Source: Xanthomonas hyacinthi
GTDB taxonomy: Bacteria; Pseudomonadota; Gammaproteobacteria; Xanthomonadales; Xanthomonadaceae
Reading direction: 5' to 3'
DNA length: 64,000 nt
Assembly (NCBI RefSeq): GCF_009769165.1
Contig: NZ_CP043476.1
Span: 248,001-312,000, forward strand
Shown here: piece by piece, positions 8,192 through 16,770 of the stretch
Layout: the number at the start of each line of letters is the position of its first letter
How positions within the stretch are numbered: position 1 is the stretch's first letter
Position numbers and translations under genes: made by a program
Notes under the pieces: model-generated
The model's database searches: none
Seen by the model: only the letters and a program-made list of their open reading frames with translations
What the model was told of the DNA's origin: nothing

Positions 8192-9374
8192 GGAATGCCT
8201 GATCTACCAGCCGTAGCCGAGGTTCCCCTGCTCGCAACACGGAGGCAGGGCAACATCTCGTAGGTTTTACATCCAATCGCCCGCGTTTTGTCCCGCACCC
8301 CGCCTTTGGGCGGTCCGCAGGCGCACCCCTCCTATGCCACCGGCAGCAATGTCCTGCGCGCCCTCCACAGATTGACCAACGCGAACAGCGTCGTCACCTG
8401 CGCCGCGTTCTTGGCCAGGCCCTTGTAGCGCACCTTGACGTAGCCAAACTGCCGCTTGAGTACCCCGAACGGATGTTCCACCGCCGCCCGGATCGAAGCC
8501 TTGGCCCGTTCCAGTTCCTCGGTGATTGCGCGCATCCCCGGGTGCGCGATCGCCTTCACCTTGCTGCGCTTCTCTGCAACCCAGAAGGTGCGTCCGTCGG
8601 CCGGCGCATACGTCGCCGCCCCCGCATAGCCCGCGTCGGCGAACACATGCTGCTCCTGGCCATGCAGCAGATGCGCCGTCTGGGTCACGTCGGCCACGTT
8701 GGCCGCCGTGCTCACCACGTGGTGCACCAGTCCCGTGCGCTGGTCCACCCCGATGTGCGCCTTCATTCCGAAGTACCACTGCTTGCCTTTCCGGGTCTGG
8801 TGCATCTGCCCATCGCGCGAGCGCGCCTTGTTCTTCGTCGACGGCGCCGCGGCGATGATCGTTGCGTCCACCATCGTCCCCGACGACAGCCGCAGGCCGT
8901 GCTCGCGCAAGTGAGCATTGACCGCTGCAAACAGCTGTTCGGCCAATCCGTGCTTCTCCAGCAGATGCCGGAACTTGCACATCGTCGTCTCGTCCGGCGC
9001 CGCTTCGCGCCCCAGGTCGATCCCCACGAACCGCCGCATCGCCGGCACGTCGTACAGCGCCTCTTCCACCGCCGGATCGCTCAGCGCATACCACTGCTGC
9101 AGAAAATGGATCCGCAGCATCCGCTCCAGCCCCACCGGCGGACGGCCGCCGCTCGCTCCTACCTTCGGATAGAACGGCGCGATGCACGCGCACAGCGGCG
9201 CCCACGGCACCACCTGATCCATCTGCGACAGGAACACGTCGCGCCGCGTCGGCTTGCGGTGCACATCGAAGCTGGCATCGTGCTGCAGCGACAGGGTCAT
9301 CTGGGTTCGAGACATGGCAATCACCGCGGGAGGGGGGGCTGATGACTTGGATCATCAGCAGAATCAGAGGTTCC
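8192..9374 (-). mobile_element. IS5-family insertion sequence, full length
   Basis: An element of 1,183 bases with imperfect ends (GGAATGCCTGAT at the left, GGAACCTCTGAT read inward from the right). The left flank is TTAA. The right flank is CAAA, so the expected 4-bp target repeat is missing on that side and a deletion or rearrangement took place after insertion. A shortened copy of the same element lies at 11334-11777 in the opposite orientation. Confidence 0.8.
8332..9315 (-). CDS. IS5-family transposase
   Basis: A 327-residue transposase when started at the MSRTQ methionine. The N-terminal DUF772-like region contains FLQQWYALSDPAVEEALYD. The DDE catalytic core follows as MVDATII, FADAGY and a distal Glu in EHPFGVLKRQFG. 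All catalytic positions look intact and no frameshift is seen, so the copy could still be active and could supply enzyme to the internally deleted copy nearby. The coding region is as GC-rich as the Xanthomonas core, unlike the block it interrupts. Confidence 0.88.
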   Translation of the reverse strand: MSRTQMTLSLQHDASFDVHRKPTRRDVFLSQMDQVVPWAPLCACIAPFYPKVGASGGRPPVGLERMLRIHFLQQWYALSDPAVEEALYDVPAMRRFVGIDLGREAAPDETTMCKFRHLLEKHGLAEQLFAAVNAHLREHGLRLSSGTMVDATIIAAAPSTKNKARSRDGQMHQTRKGKQWYFGMKAHIGVDQRTGLVHHVVSTAANVADVTQTAHLLHGQEQHVFADAGYAGAATYAPADGRTFWVAEKRSKVKAIAHPGMRAITEELERAKASIRAAVEHPFGVLKRQFGYVKVRYKGLAKNAAQVTTLFALVNLWRARRTLLPVA

Positions 9375-9400
9375 CAAAGTTGTCATTATACCCGGCGGTC

Positions 9401-10417
9401 TCAAGAATCAAGTGCAACACGTGATTTGAAGGCGAGGATTTCCTTCTCCATGGCCGCTGCCGGCGTGGCCCAGCCTAATGTCTGGCGAGGACGCCCATTC
9501 ATCAGCTTGGCGACGTGATTGAGGTACTCCTGGCTCGCTTGCGACAAGTCCACGCCCTTGGGCAGGAACTGGCGCAGCAGGCCATTGGTGTTCTCGTTGC
9601 TGCCCCGCTGCCACGGCGCATACGGATCGGCGAACCACACGTCGATGTTCAACCGTCGCATCAGCTCCTCGTAACAGGTCAGTTCCGTTCCGCGGTCGTA
9701 GGTCAGGCTCTCGCGCAGGAAGGCCGGCAGCTTCTTCATCTGGCGAGTGAAGCCTTCCAGCGCGGCGTCCGCGGTGCAGCCATCCATCCTGCACAGCACC
9801 ACGAAGCGTGTCTTGCGCTCGACCAGCGTGCCCACGCAGGACCGGTTGAACGCGCCCTTGATCAGGTCGCCCTCCCAATGCCCCGGCAGCAGGCGCTGTT
9901 CCACCGCTTCGGGCCGATGCACGATGCGCAGCTCCTCCGGTACCCAGGTGCGCGCCGCTGCTGTGGTGCGCCTGCGGCCTCGCGTGGGCTTGCTCTGGCG
10001 CAATGCATCGACCAGGGCCTGCTTCAGGCCGCCGCGCGGATGCGCGTAGATGGCCGCGTAGATCGTCTCGTGACTGACCCGCTGGCTGGCGTCGTCTGGA
10101 TGCATGTCCCGCAGTGTGGCCGCGATCTGCTGCGGCGACCAGCGATCGAACACAAGACGGTCGTGGACGAACTCGAACAGCACCGCGCCCGCGATCAGCC
10201 TGCGTGCTCGTACGCTGCGCGATCGCCGCGATCGATACACCAGGGCTGCCGCATGCGCCGAGTACACGCCGCTGTCCAGACGCCGGATCTCGCGGCTCAG
10301 CGTCGATGCGCTACGCCCCAGGCGGCGACCGATCCCACGAAGACTCGTTCCCCGATCGCGTTCGACCTGAAGCACCGCGCGTTCCTCACTACTCAGATGA
10401 CTGTACTGTCTTCCCAT
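9401..10417 (-). CDS. IS30-family transposase
   Basis: A 338-residue protein with the IS30 N-terminal helix-turn-helix (SHLSSEERAVL, then LGRSASTLSREIRR) and a C-terminal DDE core. Core segments are GHWEGDLI near residue 179, LTYDRGTE near 240 and the distal Glu in RGSNENTNGLLRQFLPKG. The reading frame is intact, so the element may still be mobile. Confidence 0.9.
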   Translation of the reverse strand: MGRQYSHLSSEERAVLQVERDRGTSLRGIGRRLGRSASTLSREIRRLDSGVYSAHAAALVYRSRRSRSVRARRLIAGAVLFEFVHDRLVFDRWSPQQIAATLRDMHPDDASQRVSHETIYAAIYAHPRGGLKQALVDALRQSKPTRGRRRTTAAARTWVPEELRIVHRPEAVEQRLLPGHWEGDLIKGAFNRSCVGTLVERKTRFVVLCRMDGCTADAALEGFTRQMKKLPAFLRESLTYDRGTELTCYEELMRRLNIDVWFADPYAPWQRGSNENTNGLLRQFLPKGVDLSQASQEYLNHVAKLMNGRPRQTLGWATPAAAMEKEILAFKSRVALDS

Positions 10418-10460
10418 CGCAACACCCTACGCTCTGTGAGGTGTTGCACTTGGAAGTTGA
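9402..10460 (-). mobile_element. IS30-family insertion sequence (approximate ends)
   Basis: Both ends carry the inverted motif CAAGTGCAACAC (near 9411 and 10448). The right end lies inside the membrane fusion protein gene. Only 27 bases separate its left end from the IS5-family element, and they show no link to the interrupted gene. IS-mediated deletion therefore probably removed what lay between. The outer borders are uncertain by several bases. Confidence 0.75.
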
Positions 10461-10833
10461 GTCTGCCCGCTGCCAGCGCCTTCCGCAGCAATAGCTGAAA
10501 TTGATTTGTTTTTTCGCTGGTTATTTCTGACGAAATGACTGCCAGAAGATCTCCCTTTTTAACTTTATCGCCTCCTACTTTTACATAGATCGCTTTGAGC
10601 GTTCCGCTTGATGGAGCCACCACTTTCATATCGCCACCTACTGGCGCGAGATAGCCCTGGATTTCAATTTTACGGGCATAAGTTGCAAAGCAGACAAAGA
10701 CCACAACTCCCAAGAATAGCAACGAGGCCATGGCAGCAATAAATCTGAGGGAGCTAGGGACCGAAGATCTGACTCTGCCTAGGAGTTCATTTTCCCTGGC
10801 TTCCAAGCTTTCCGGTCTAAACAGGCTACTCAT
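10459..10833 (-). pseudogene. HlyD-type membrane fusion protein, 3' part lost to IS30
   Basis: About 125 N-terminal residues remain. A cytoplasmic start (MSSLFRPESLEAREN) is followed by a single membrane segment at about residues 31-52. A periplasmic biotinyl-lipoyl-like hairpin follows, seen in IQGYLAPVGG, VVAPSSGTL and GDKVKKGDLLAVI. Intact homologues are about 400 residues and connect an inner-membrane ABC exporter to TolC. The IS30 element cuts the gene after roughly QLLLRKALAAG. An in-frame ATG at 10863 is also possible, but 10833 matches the family start and has GCGAGG upstream. No ABC transporter gene remains in the window. Confidence 0.8.
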
Positions 10834-11055
10834 CCTTGGGACCTCGCTGTGCTTCGGCGCCATTGTTTATAGCAGCCAAAACCTCTTTATGAATTGCATA
10901 TGAACTAAAATCATTGAAATAGATTGACAATTTATGCCACCAATTGCAATAAAATTGAAAATGGTGAAATCAATTTAGTTTTTAGCGGAACTTGGCACAC
11001 TCAAAGGCCGTTTAGTAAATATCCCCGGCAGAGCCGGGGGCTTTAGAATTATTAC
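10834..11055. other. AT-rich intergenic region upstream of the HlyD-type gene
   Basis: The strongly AT-rich stretch at about 10880-10990 probably holds the promoter of the secretion operon on the minus strand. A GC hairpin at 11023-11039 (stem CCCCGGC / GCCGGGG) looks like a terminator of a neighbouring transcript. A short minus-strand tail ending FIAEYGK and a stop at 11052 lies just before that hairpin but is interrupted by stops upstream, so it may be the eroded end of another gene. Confidence 0.5.
11023..11039. terminator. GC-rich terminator-like hairpin
   Basis: A perfect 7-bp stem CCCCGGC with loop AGA. It lies between the HlyD-type gene and the cassette-like region, so it separates the secretion operon from what lies to its right. 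Confidence 0.55.
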
Positions 11056-11286
11056 TTGCCGTACTCAGCGATGAAATCCCATCAAGCCATGCAAAAGCTA
11101 TCCTCTACTCCGATCTGGTTCGCAATCTATGAAAGACAGGCAGACATTCCTGTACCTGGCTCATTGCACATGGTCTCTGTCGCCGCTATTTTTGAGCAAA
11201 ACAATAAACTCGTACAGTATGAGAAGAAATCCAAATGCCTTCGTGTCCCGCAATCCATGACAAGTCAGGGTTTCTCCGGACTCTGA
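11056..11286 (+). CDS. Small hypothetical ORF, possible integron cassette gene
   Basis: A 76-residue open frame with no recognisable domain. It is listed because its stop codon lies one base before an attC-like hairpin on the same strand, the arrangement seen in integron gene cassettes. Composition is AT-rich relative to the core genome. No clear ribosome site is visible. It may be an eroded cassette or a chance frame. Confidence 0.3.
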   Translation: MPYSAMKSHQAMQKLSSTPIWFAIYERQADIPVPGSLHMVSVAAIFEQNNKLVQYEKKSKCLRVPQSMTSQGFSGL

Positions 11287-11797
11287 TGACCGACAATTCA
11301 TTCAAGCCGACGCCGCCTCGCGGCGCGGCTTAAGGAACCTCTGATTCTGCTGATGGTCCAAGTCATCAGCTCCCCCCTCCCCGCGGTGATTGCCATGTCT
11401 CGAACCCAGGTGAAGGCGATCGCGCACCCGGCGCTACGCGCAATCACCGAGGAACTGGAACGGGCCAAGGCCTCGATCCGGGCGGCGGTGGAACATCCGT
11501 TTGGGGTACTCAAGCGGCAGTTCGGCTACGTCAAGGTGCGCTACAAGGGCCTGGCCAAGAACGCGGCGCAGGTGACGACGCTGTTCGCGTTGGTCAATCT
11601 GTGGAGGGCGCGCAGGACATTGCTGTCGGTGGCATAGGAGGGGTGCGCCCGCAGATCGCCCAAAGGCGGGATGCGGGACAAAACGCGGGCGATTGGATGT
11701 AAAACCTGCGAGATGTTGCCCTGCCTCCGTGTTGCGAGCAGGGGAACCTCGGCTACGGCTGGTAGATCAGGCATTCCTTAATTCAGGCATTCGACCT
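11287..11797 (+). repeat. attC-like integron recombination site, split by an IS deletion derivative
   Basis: The bases 11287-11333 joined to 11782-11797 restore one site of about 60 bases. Its core hairpin pairs AAGCCG and CGCCG with CGGCG and CGGCTT around a CCTCG loop, leaving one unpaired A at 11310, the extrahelical base typical of attC. The outer part GACAATTCATTC ... TTCAGGCATTCGAC resembles attC outer boxes but the GTT core is degenerate. The resemblance to cassette 59-base elements is from memory and needs an alignment. Confidence 0.6.
11334..11777 (+). mobile_element. Internally deleted IS5-family element with TTAA target repeats
   Basis: A 444-base copy of the 8192-9374 element in opposite orientation. 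Both ends are kept and it is flanked by exact TTAA repeats (11330-11333 and 11778-11781). An in-frame deletion of about 740 bases joins the MSRTQ start of the transposase to VKAIAHP, leaving a frame (11395-11637) that lacks the first two catalytic Asp residues. It cannot encode an active enzyme but keeps the ends needed to be moved in trans. Confidence 0.85.
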
Positions 11798-11843
11798 TTC
11801 GCGAATGCTTGCGCCCCCCGAAGTGATACTGTAGTGTCACTTC

Positions 11844-12101
11844 ATGCGCACCGAACTCGTCACTACCCTCAAGCGCCAGGCCACTGAACTTCTCGCGGAC
11901 ATCGAGCGGGACAAGCAGCCTATCCTGATTACCCAGCATGGCCTGCCCAGTGCGTATCTGGTGGACGTCGAGACCTATCAGCTCATGCAGCAACGCATGG
12001 CGGTGCTGGAGGGTATTGCCCGCGGAGAACAAGCGGTCGCGGAGGGTCGCGTAGCAACCCATGCCGAAGCCAGGAAGCGCCTCGCGCGATGGCTGAAATA
12101 G
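11844..12101 (+). CDS. Phd/YefM-type antitoxin
   Basis: An 85-residue protein with the Phd/YefM N-terminal fold: a helix RTELVTTLKRQATELL, then PILITQHGLPSAYLVDVETYQ. The C-terminal tail of about 25 basic and acidic residues would wrap the toxin. It would bind and neutralise the RelE/ParE-like toxin encoded next and repress its own promoter. Its stop overlaps the toxin start by 13 bases. It begins shortly after the attC-like site, and toxin-antitoxin pairs are frequent cargo of chromosomal integrons. Confidence 0.88.
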   Translation: MRTELVTTLKRQATELLADIERDKQPILITQHGLPSAYLVDVETYQLMQQRMAVLEGIARGEQAVAEGRVATHAEARKRLARWLK

Positions 12102-12409
12102 TCTGGTCGGAGCCGGCGCTGGCCGATCTGGATGCGATTGCCGACTACATCGCCTTGGAAAGCCCGGTAGCGGCCTCGGAGCTTGTCAAACGCATCTTCG
12201 ATCATGTCGAACAGCTTGTTGAGCACCCTGACAGTGGCAGCCGGCCGCAAGAGCTTGGGCGGTCCCGTTATCGCCAGATTGTTGAGCCCCCCTGTCGCGT
12301 GTTCTACCGACATGACGGGCACAAGGTCTTTATCTTGCATGTCATGCGCTCGGAACGCTTGCTGCGCAAGGGCAGGCTCGCATCCCGTGCCAAGCAGGCA
12401 AAGGTCTAG
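12089..12409 (+). CDS. RelE/ParE-family toxin
   Basis: A 106-residue toxin of the RelE/ParE superfamily. The N-terminus reads IVWSEPALADLDAIADYIA, the middle has PDSGSRPQELGRSRYRQIV, and the C-terminal strands carry RVFYRHDGHKVFILHVMRSER, which includes the conserved Arg residues. The family members either cleave mRNA on the ribosome or poison gyrase; the sequence alone does not decide between them. It is translationally coupled to the antitoxin and ends 10 bases from the convergent diguanylate cyclase gene. Confidence 0.87.
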   Translation: MAEIVWSEPALADLDAIADYIALESPVAASELVKRIFDHVEQLVEHPDSGSRPQELGRSRYRQIVEPPCRVFYRHDGHKVFILHVMRSERLLRKGRLASRAKQAKV

Positions 12410-12418
12410 AACCAGCCC

Positions 12419-15400
12419 TCACCCCACACACACCCGATCCCGCCCCCCGCTCTTGGCCCGATACAACGCCACGTCCGCGCGCTGCAGCAGCTGGCTCGGC
12501 GTCTCCTCCCCGCTCAGCGCGACCAGGCCGCCGCTGAAGGTCACCCGCAGCGTCGGCGCGTCGGCCCACAGCAGGCGCGCGTGGAACAGGTCGCGCAGGC
12601 GCGCGGCCATGCGCTCGGCGTCGGCCAGCGGGGTGTCGCCGAGCAGCACCGCGAACTCCTCGCCGCCCAGCCGCGCCGGCAGGTCGGCGCCGCGGCAGGC
12701 CTCGGCGAACAGGCGCCCGACCTCGCGCAGCACCGCATCGCCGGTGGCGTGCGAATAACCGTCGTTGATCTGCTTGAAGCGGTCGATATCGATCACCAGC
12801 AGGCACAACGGGCTGCCGCTGCGCTGCGCGCGCAACACGTCGCGGACCAGCACTTCGTCGAAATGGCGGCGGTTCGGCAGCGCGGTCAGCGCGTCCTCGT
12901 GGGCCTGGCGCTCGAACGCGTCGGCCTGGCGCTGCAGTTCGGCCAGCAACCGGCTCTTGTCGGCGTCGGCGCGCAGCAGCCGCTCGGTCTGCAGTTGCAG
13001 GGCGCCGGTGCGCTGCTTGACCAGCCGCTCCAGGCGCAGATTGCGGCGCTGGTAGCGGGCGATCAGGTAGCGGTACAGCGCCACCAGCGCGAGCAGCAGC
13101 GCCAGCGCGACAGCGACCTGCACGCTGCGCCGCTGCCACCACAGCGGGGCGACGCTGAAATGCCACAGCGCCTCGCGCGTGCTCCAGGCGCCATCCGGAT
13201 GCGCCGCGGCCACACGCAAGCTGTAGTCGCCCGGCGGCAGGCCGATGAATTCGACGCTGCGCTGCTGGCCGCGTTCCACCCAGTCCTTGTCCAGGCCGTC
13301 GAGCCGGGTGCGGTAGCGGATGCGCTCGGGCAGCAGATAGCTGAGCCCCACGTAGGACACCGCGATGCGCGTGGCGCCGGGCAGGCGCGACTGCCGCCGC
13401 CACGCGAACGGCCGCCCATCCAGCAGCACGTTCTCGATCGCCGCCGGCGGCGGCAGACGCTCGCGGAAGCGCTGCAAGCGCCGCGGATCGACCGTGCTGA
13501 TGCCGCCGGCGGTGACCAGCCACACGCTGCCGTCGCGACGCACGATTTCCGATGGGCCGGAGCTGCCGTTGCCCTGGGCATTGGCCATGCCGTCGATCTC
13601 GTTGTAGCGGGTCACCTGCAGCTTGCCGGCGCGGCCGTCGGCGACCGCATCCAGTGCCTCGGCGCTGGTCCGCAGCACGCCGCGGTTGCTGCTGATCCAG
13701 ACGTTGCCGAGGCGGTCGCGGACCAGCTGGAACACGGTGTCCACCGGCATGCCCTGCTCCAGGCCGACCCGCGCCAGGCGGCCGTCGCGGTAGCGGTACA
13801 GGCCGCGGTCGGTGGAGATCCACACGTCGCGGCCCAGCGCCTGGAAGCCGAACACGCTGCGCGCGCCGCCCAGCGGTTCCAGCGGCAGCCGCCGCACGCG
13901 GCCGTCGCGCAAGACCGAAGCGCCTTCGACCGAGCCGATCCACAGGGCGCCGTCGATGCTGGCCAGCGCGGTGATCAGGCCCTGCGGCAGGCCTGCTACG
14001 TCGGCGCCGCGCGCCTGTTCGCCGTCGATGCGGACCAGCCCGCGCTGGGTGCCGATCCACACCGTGCCGGCGGCGTCCACGCTGATCGCGCGCACGTGGC
14101 CGCTGGGCAGGCCATCGCCCTTGTCGTAGTGGCGGCGCACGCGGCCGTCGCGCAGCCGGTACACGCCGTCGGCGTAGGTACCGACCCACAGGTCGCCGTC
14201 GCTGCCGCGCGCCAGACTCAGCACCGACGGCGCGCTGCCGTCGGCATTGCGCAGGCCCGCCGGCGCGATCGTGCCGGCGGCCGTCATCCGGTCCAGGCCG
14301 GCGGCGCTGCCGATCCACAGTGCGCCGTCGGGCGCTTCCAGCAGCGCGCGTACGTAGTCGCCGCTGAGTCCGTCGCGCCGCGTGTAGCTGGTGAACAGGG
14401 TCTCGCGCAGCCGGAACAGGCCGCCGTTGGCGCCGATCCAGACGCTACCCTCGGCGTCTTCGAGCAGGCTCACCATGCGCCCGTTGGGCAGCACGTCGCC
14501 GGGCGCCATGTGCTCGATGCCGTGCCGGCCGATGCGCAGCAGACCCTGGTTTTCAGTGCCCAGCCACACCGCGCCGTCGCGATCGCGCAGCATCGCGGTG
14601 AAGTGGCCGTAGCCCGGCAGATGGTGCACCAGCACCGCCTGCCCGCCCTGCAGCCGGTACACATTCTCGCCGGCGACCAGCCACAGCGTGCCGTCCGCGG
14701 CGCGGTACGGCCAGGCCAGGCCAGGCGGCAACCCGAACGCTTGCGGCGCGCGCCGCAGCACGCCCTGCGCGTCGCGGTACAGCAGGCCGTCGAGGCTGCC
14801 GATCCAGACCCGGTCACGGTCGTCCACGGCGATCCGCGGGAAGCTGTTGGCCAGCGGCAGGCCCGGCGGCGCCGGCTGGTAGTCGAAGTGCCCGTCCGGC
14901 CACAGGCAGCCCAGGCCGTTGCCTTCGAACAGCAGCCACAGCCGCCCCTGACGGTCCTCGCTCATGGCGTGGATCAGCGCGCGCGGCCAGCCAGGCGGCT
15001 GCAGCCAGAAGCGCCAGCTGCCGGCGCGATCGTAGCGGCCCAGGTTGCCGCGCGAATCGCTGAGCCACAGCGCGCCGTCGCGACCGACGTAGAGCGCGCC
15101 GACGCCGTTGTCGGGCAGGCCGGGACGGGTGCTGCGGTCGATCACCGTGAAGTCCAGGCCGTTGTAGCGCACCAGCCCTTCCCAGGTGGCGAACCACAGG
15201 CGCCCGTCCGCGGTCTGCGCCAGGTCGCGCAGCGAGTTGTGCGGCAAACCGTTGCGCGAGGTCCAGGCATCCACGGCGTAGTCGCGCAACGGCGGCGGTC
15301 CGGCAGCGGCCGGGGCGGCGGCGGCCTGCCCTATTCCGAGCAATAGCGCGAGCAGCGCCAGCAGAACCGGCAGCCACGCATGCGTGGCGCGGCGGACGGC

Positions 15401-15430
15401 CGCCGCATGGCCCGACGCCATCGCCCTCAT
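12419..15430 (-). CDS. Two-component-propeller sensor diguanylate cyclase
   Basis: A 1,003-residue membrane protein that makes c-di-GMP. It has a signal peptide, then about 700 residues of seven-bladed propeller repeats (recurring motifs such as LWFATWEGLVRY, VWIGSLDGL, LWIGSAAGL). A Y_Y_Y domain follows (about 690-765), then one membrane helix at about 774-795, a coiled coil and a GGDEF domain with RLGGEEFAVLL at about 919-929. The periplasmic propeller probably senses a ligand and drives the cyclase. An RxxD inhibitory site was not clearly seen. It is a single gene, convergent with the toxin-antitoxin pair. Confidence 0.9.
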   Translation of the reverse strand: MRAMASGHAAAVRRATHAWLPVLLALLALLLGIGQAAAAPAAAGPPPLRDYAVDAWTSRNGLPHNSLRDLAQTADGRLWFATWEGLVRYNGLDFTVIDRSTRPGLPDNGVGALYVGRDGALWLSDSRGNLGRYDRAGSWRFWLQPPGWPRALIHAMSEDRQGRLWLLFEGNGLGCLWPDGHFDYQPAPPGLPLANSFPRIAVDDRDRVWIGSLDGLLYRDAQGVLRRAPQAFGLPPGLAWPYRAADGTLWLVAGENVYRLQGGQAVLVHHLPGYGHFTAMLRDRDGAVWLGTENQGLLRIGRHGIEHMAPGDVLPNGRMVSLLEDAEGSVWIGANGGLFRLRETLFTSYTRRDGLSGDYVRALLEAPDGALWIGSAAGLDRMTAAGTIAPAGLRNADGSAPSVLSLARGSDGDLWVGTYADGVYRLRDGRVRRHYDKGDGLPSGHVRAISVDAAGTVWIGTQRGLVRIDGEQARGADVAGLPQGLITALASIDGALWIGSVEGASVLRDGRVRRLPLEPLGGARSVFGFQALGRDVWISTDRGLYRYRDGRLARVGLEQGMPVDTVFQLVRDRLGNVWISSNRGVLRTSAEALDAVADGRAGKLQVTRYNEIDGMANAQGNGSSGPSEIVRRDGSVWLVTAGGISTVDPRRLQRFRERLPPPAAIENVLLDGRPFAWRRQSRLPGATRIAVSYVGLSYLLPERIRYRTRLDGLDKDWVERGQQRSVEFIGLPPGDYSLRVAAAHPDGAWSTREALWHFSVAPLWWQRRSVQVAVALALLLALVALYRYLIARYQRRNLRLERLVKQRTGALQLQTERLLRADADKSRLLAELQRQADAFERQAHEDALTALPNRRHFDEVLVRDVLRAQRSGSPLCLLVIDIDRFKQINDGYSHATGDAVLREVGRLFAEACRGADLPARLGGEEFAVLLGDTPLADAERMAARLRDLFHARLLWADAPTLRVTFSGGLVALSGEETPSQLLQRADVALYRAKSGGRDRVCVG

Positions 15431-15838
15431 CGAATCGATCCGGCCTGGAAAGCGCTAGTGCGTGTCAGCCATCCTCGCACAGGCCGCACGCTTCTTGCGC
15501 GTGCCCCGGGCAAGCCAGGGCGAGCGCGCGCGCCGGCGTCCACACCCAGGCGATGGCGCGGTGCTGGACCTGCGCAAGCGCGAGCCTGCGGGTCGATCGC
15601 GCTCGGCAAGGGGCGGCACGCCCGGGAGCGCGGCGGCCGGCCAGGATCGACGAGACGGGGGCGACGCTGGCTCATTGCCGGAACGGGACCCACCGAAAGA
15701 ATGCACATGGTAGGCAAAAATCCTCCTCGCGGGTGTGCGCCGCGTTCGCCGGCCGATGCGCGCAGGCTTCCAGGCCGCCTCGGGCAGGCGCGGCGCCACC
15801 CTCTCGGTCTCGGCACGCCGCCTCTACATGCCCGCACC
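15431..15838. other. Intergenic region upstream of the diguanylate cyclase gene
   Basis: Four hundred GC-rich bases between the cyclase start and the rlmB stop, both on the minus strand. It should contain the cyclase promoter. I see no convincing gene, repeat or terminator in it. Confidence 0.5.
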
Positions 15839-16585
15839 TCACCCCATGCGCTGCCGCACCGCCTCGAACAAGGTCACGCCGGTGGCCACCGACACGTTGA
15901 GGCTCTCGATGTCGCCCGGCATCGGGATCTTGACCAAACCGTCGCAATGCTCGCGCGTGAGCCGGCGCAGGCCGTCGGATTCCCCGCCCAGGACCAGCGC
16001 CACGTTGCCGCGCAGGTCCTGCGCGTACAGCGAGGTCTCGGCCTCGCCGACCAGGCCGTAGATCCACACGCCCTGCTTCTGCAGGTCGCGCAGGCAGCGC
16101 GCCAGATTGGTCACCGCCACGATCGCAATGCGGTCGGCGGCGCCGGCCGAGGTCTTGCGCACGGTGGCGTTGACCGGCGCCGACTTGTCCTTCGGGATCA
16201 CCACCGCGGTCGCGCCGGCCGCCGCGGCACTGCGCAGGCAGGCGCCGAGATTGTGCGGATCCTGCACCCCGTCGAGCACCAGCAGCAGCGCGCGGCCTTC
16301 GGCCGCAGCGACCAGGCCCTCCAGTTCGTTCTCGCCCCAGGTGCGCGCCGCCGCATAGCGCGCGGCCACGCCCTGGTGGCGCACCGAGCCGCCGACGCCG
16401 TCCAGCGCCTGGGCGTTGACCCGCCGCACCTCGATGCCCTTGCGCCGCGCGTTCTCCTCGATCTCCACCAGCCGCGGGTTCTTGCTGCCCGCCTCGACCA
16501 GCACTTCGCGCACGTTGTCGGCATCGTTCTCGATCGACGAGGCCACGGCGTTGACGCCGACGATCCACTGGTTCTGCTTGCTCAT
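15839..16585 (-). CDS. rlmB: 23S rRNA (guanosine-2'-O-)-methyltransferase RlmB
   Basis: A 248-residue SpoU-family enzyme that methylates G2251 in the peptidyl-transferase loop of 23S rRNA. The start at 16585 (MSKQNQWIVGVNAV) follows the family pattern. An N-terminal substrate-binding domain (about 1-75) precedes the SPOUT domain with NLGACLRSAAAAGA, LVLGGESDGLRRL and SLNVSVATGVTLFE, which form the AdoMet knot. Genes to its right lie on the same strand, ending with rnr as is usual near rlmB in gammaproteobacteria, here with a GFA-family gene between them. Confidence 0.93.
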   Translation of the reverse strand: MSKQNQWIVGVNAVASSIENDADNVREVLVEAGSKNPRLVEIEENARRKGIEVRRVNAQALDGVGGSVRHQGVAARYAAARTWGENELEGLVAAAEGRALLLVLDGVQDPHNLGACLRSAAAAGATAVVIPKDKSAPVNATVRKTSAGAADRIAIVAVTNLARCLRDLQKQGVWIYGLVGEAETSLYAQDLRGNVALVLGGESDGLRRLTREHCDGLVKIPMPGDIESLNVSVATGVTLFEAVRQRMG

Positions 16586-16770
16586 GAGGCGGGGCTGCAA
16601 GAAAGGAAAGCGGCATGGTAGGCGTTGCCGGCGCTCGCGTCACATTGCCGGCGCCGCAGCACCGGGCAGCGCCGGCATCGATGGCGTGCGCGACCGGCGA
16701 CGAAGGGCGCAGAACGCAGGCCGCGAACCGGCGCCGACCGTGCGCCATGCATGGCATGTTGCGCACCCGC

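Noticed and set aside
12581..15346. Very long open frame on the plus strand opposite the diguanylate cyclase
   Set aside because: Its sequence is a low-complexity Ala/Arg/Val/Gln mix without motifs, a known effect of GC-rich coding DNA on the opposite strand. The cyclase on the minus strand has clear domains.
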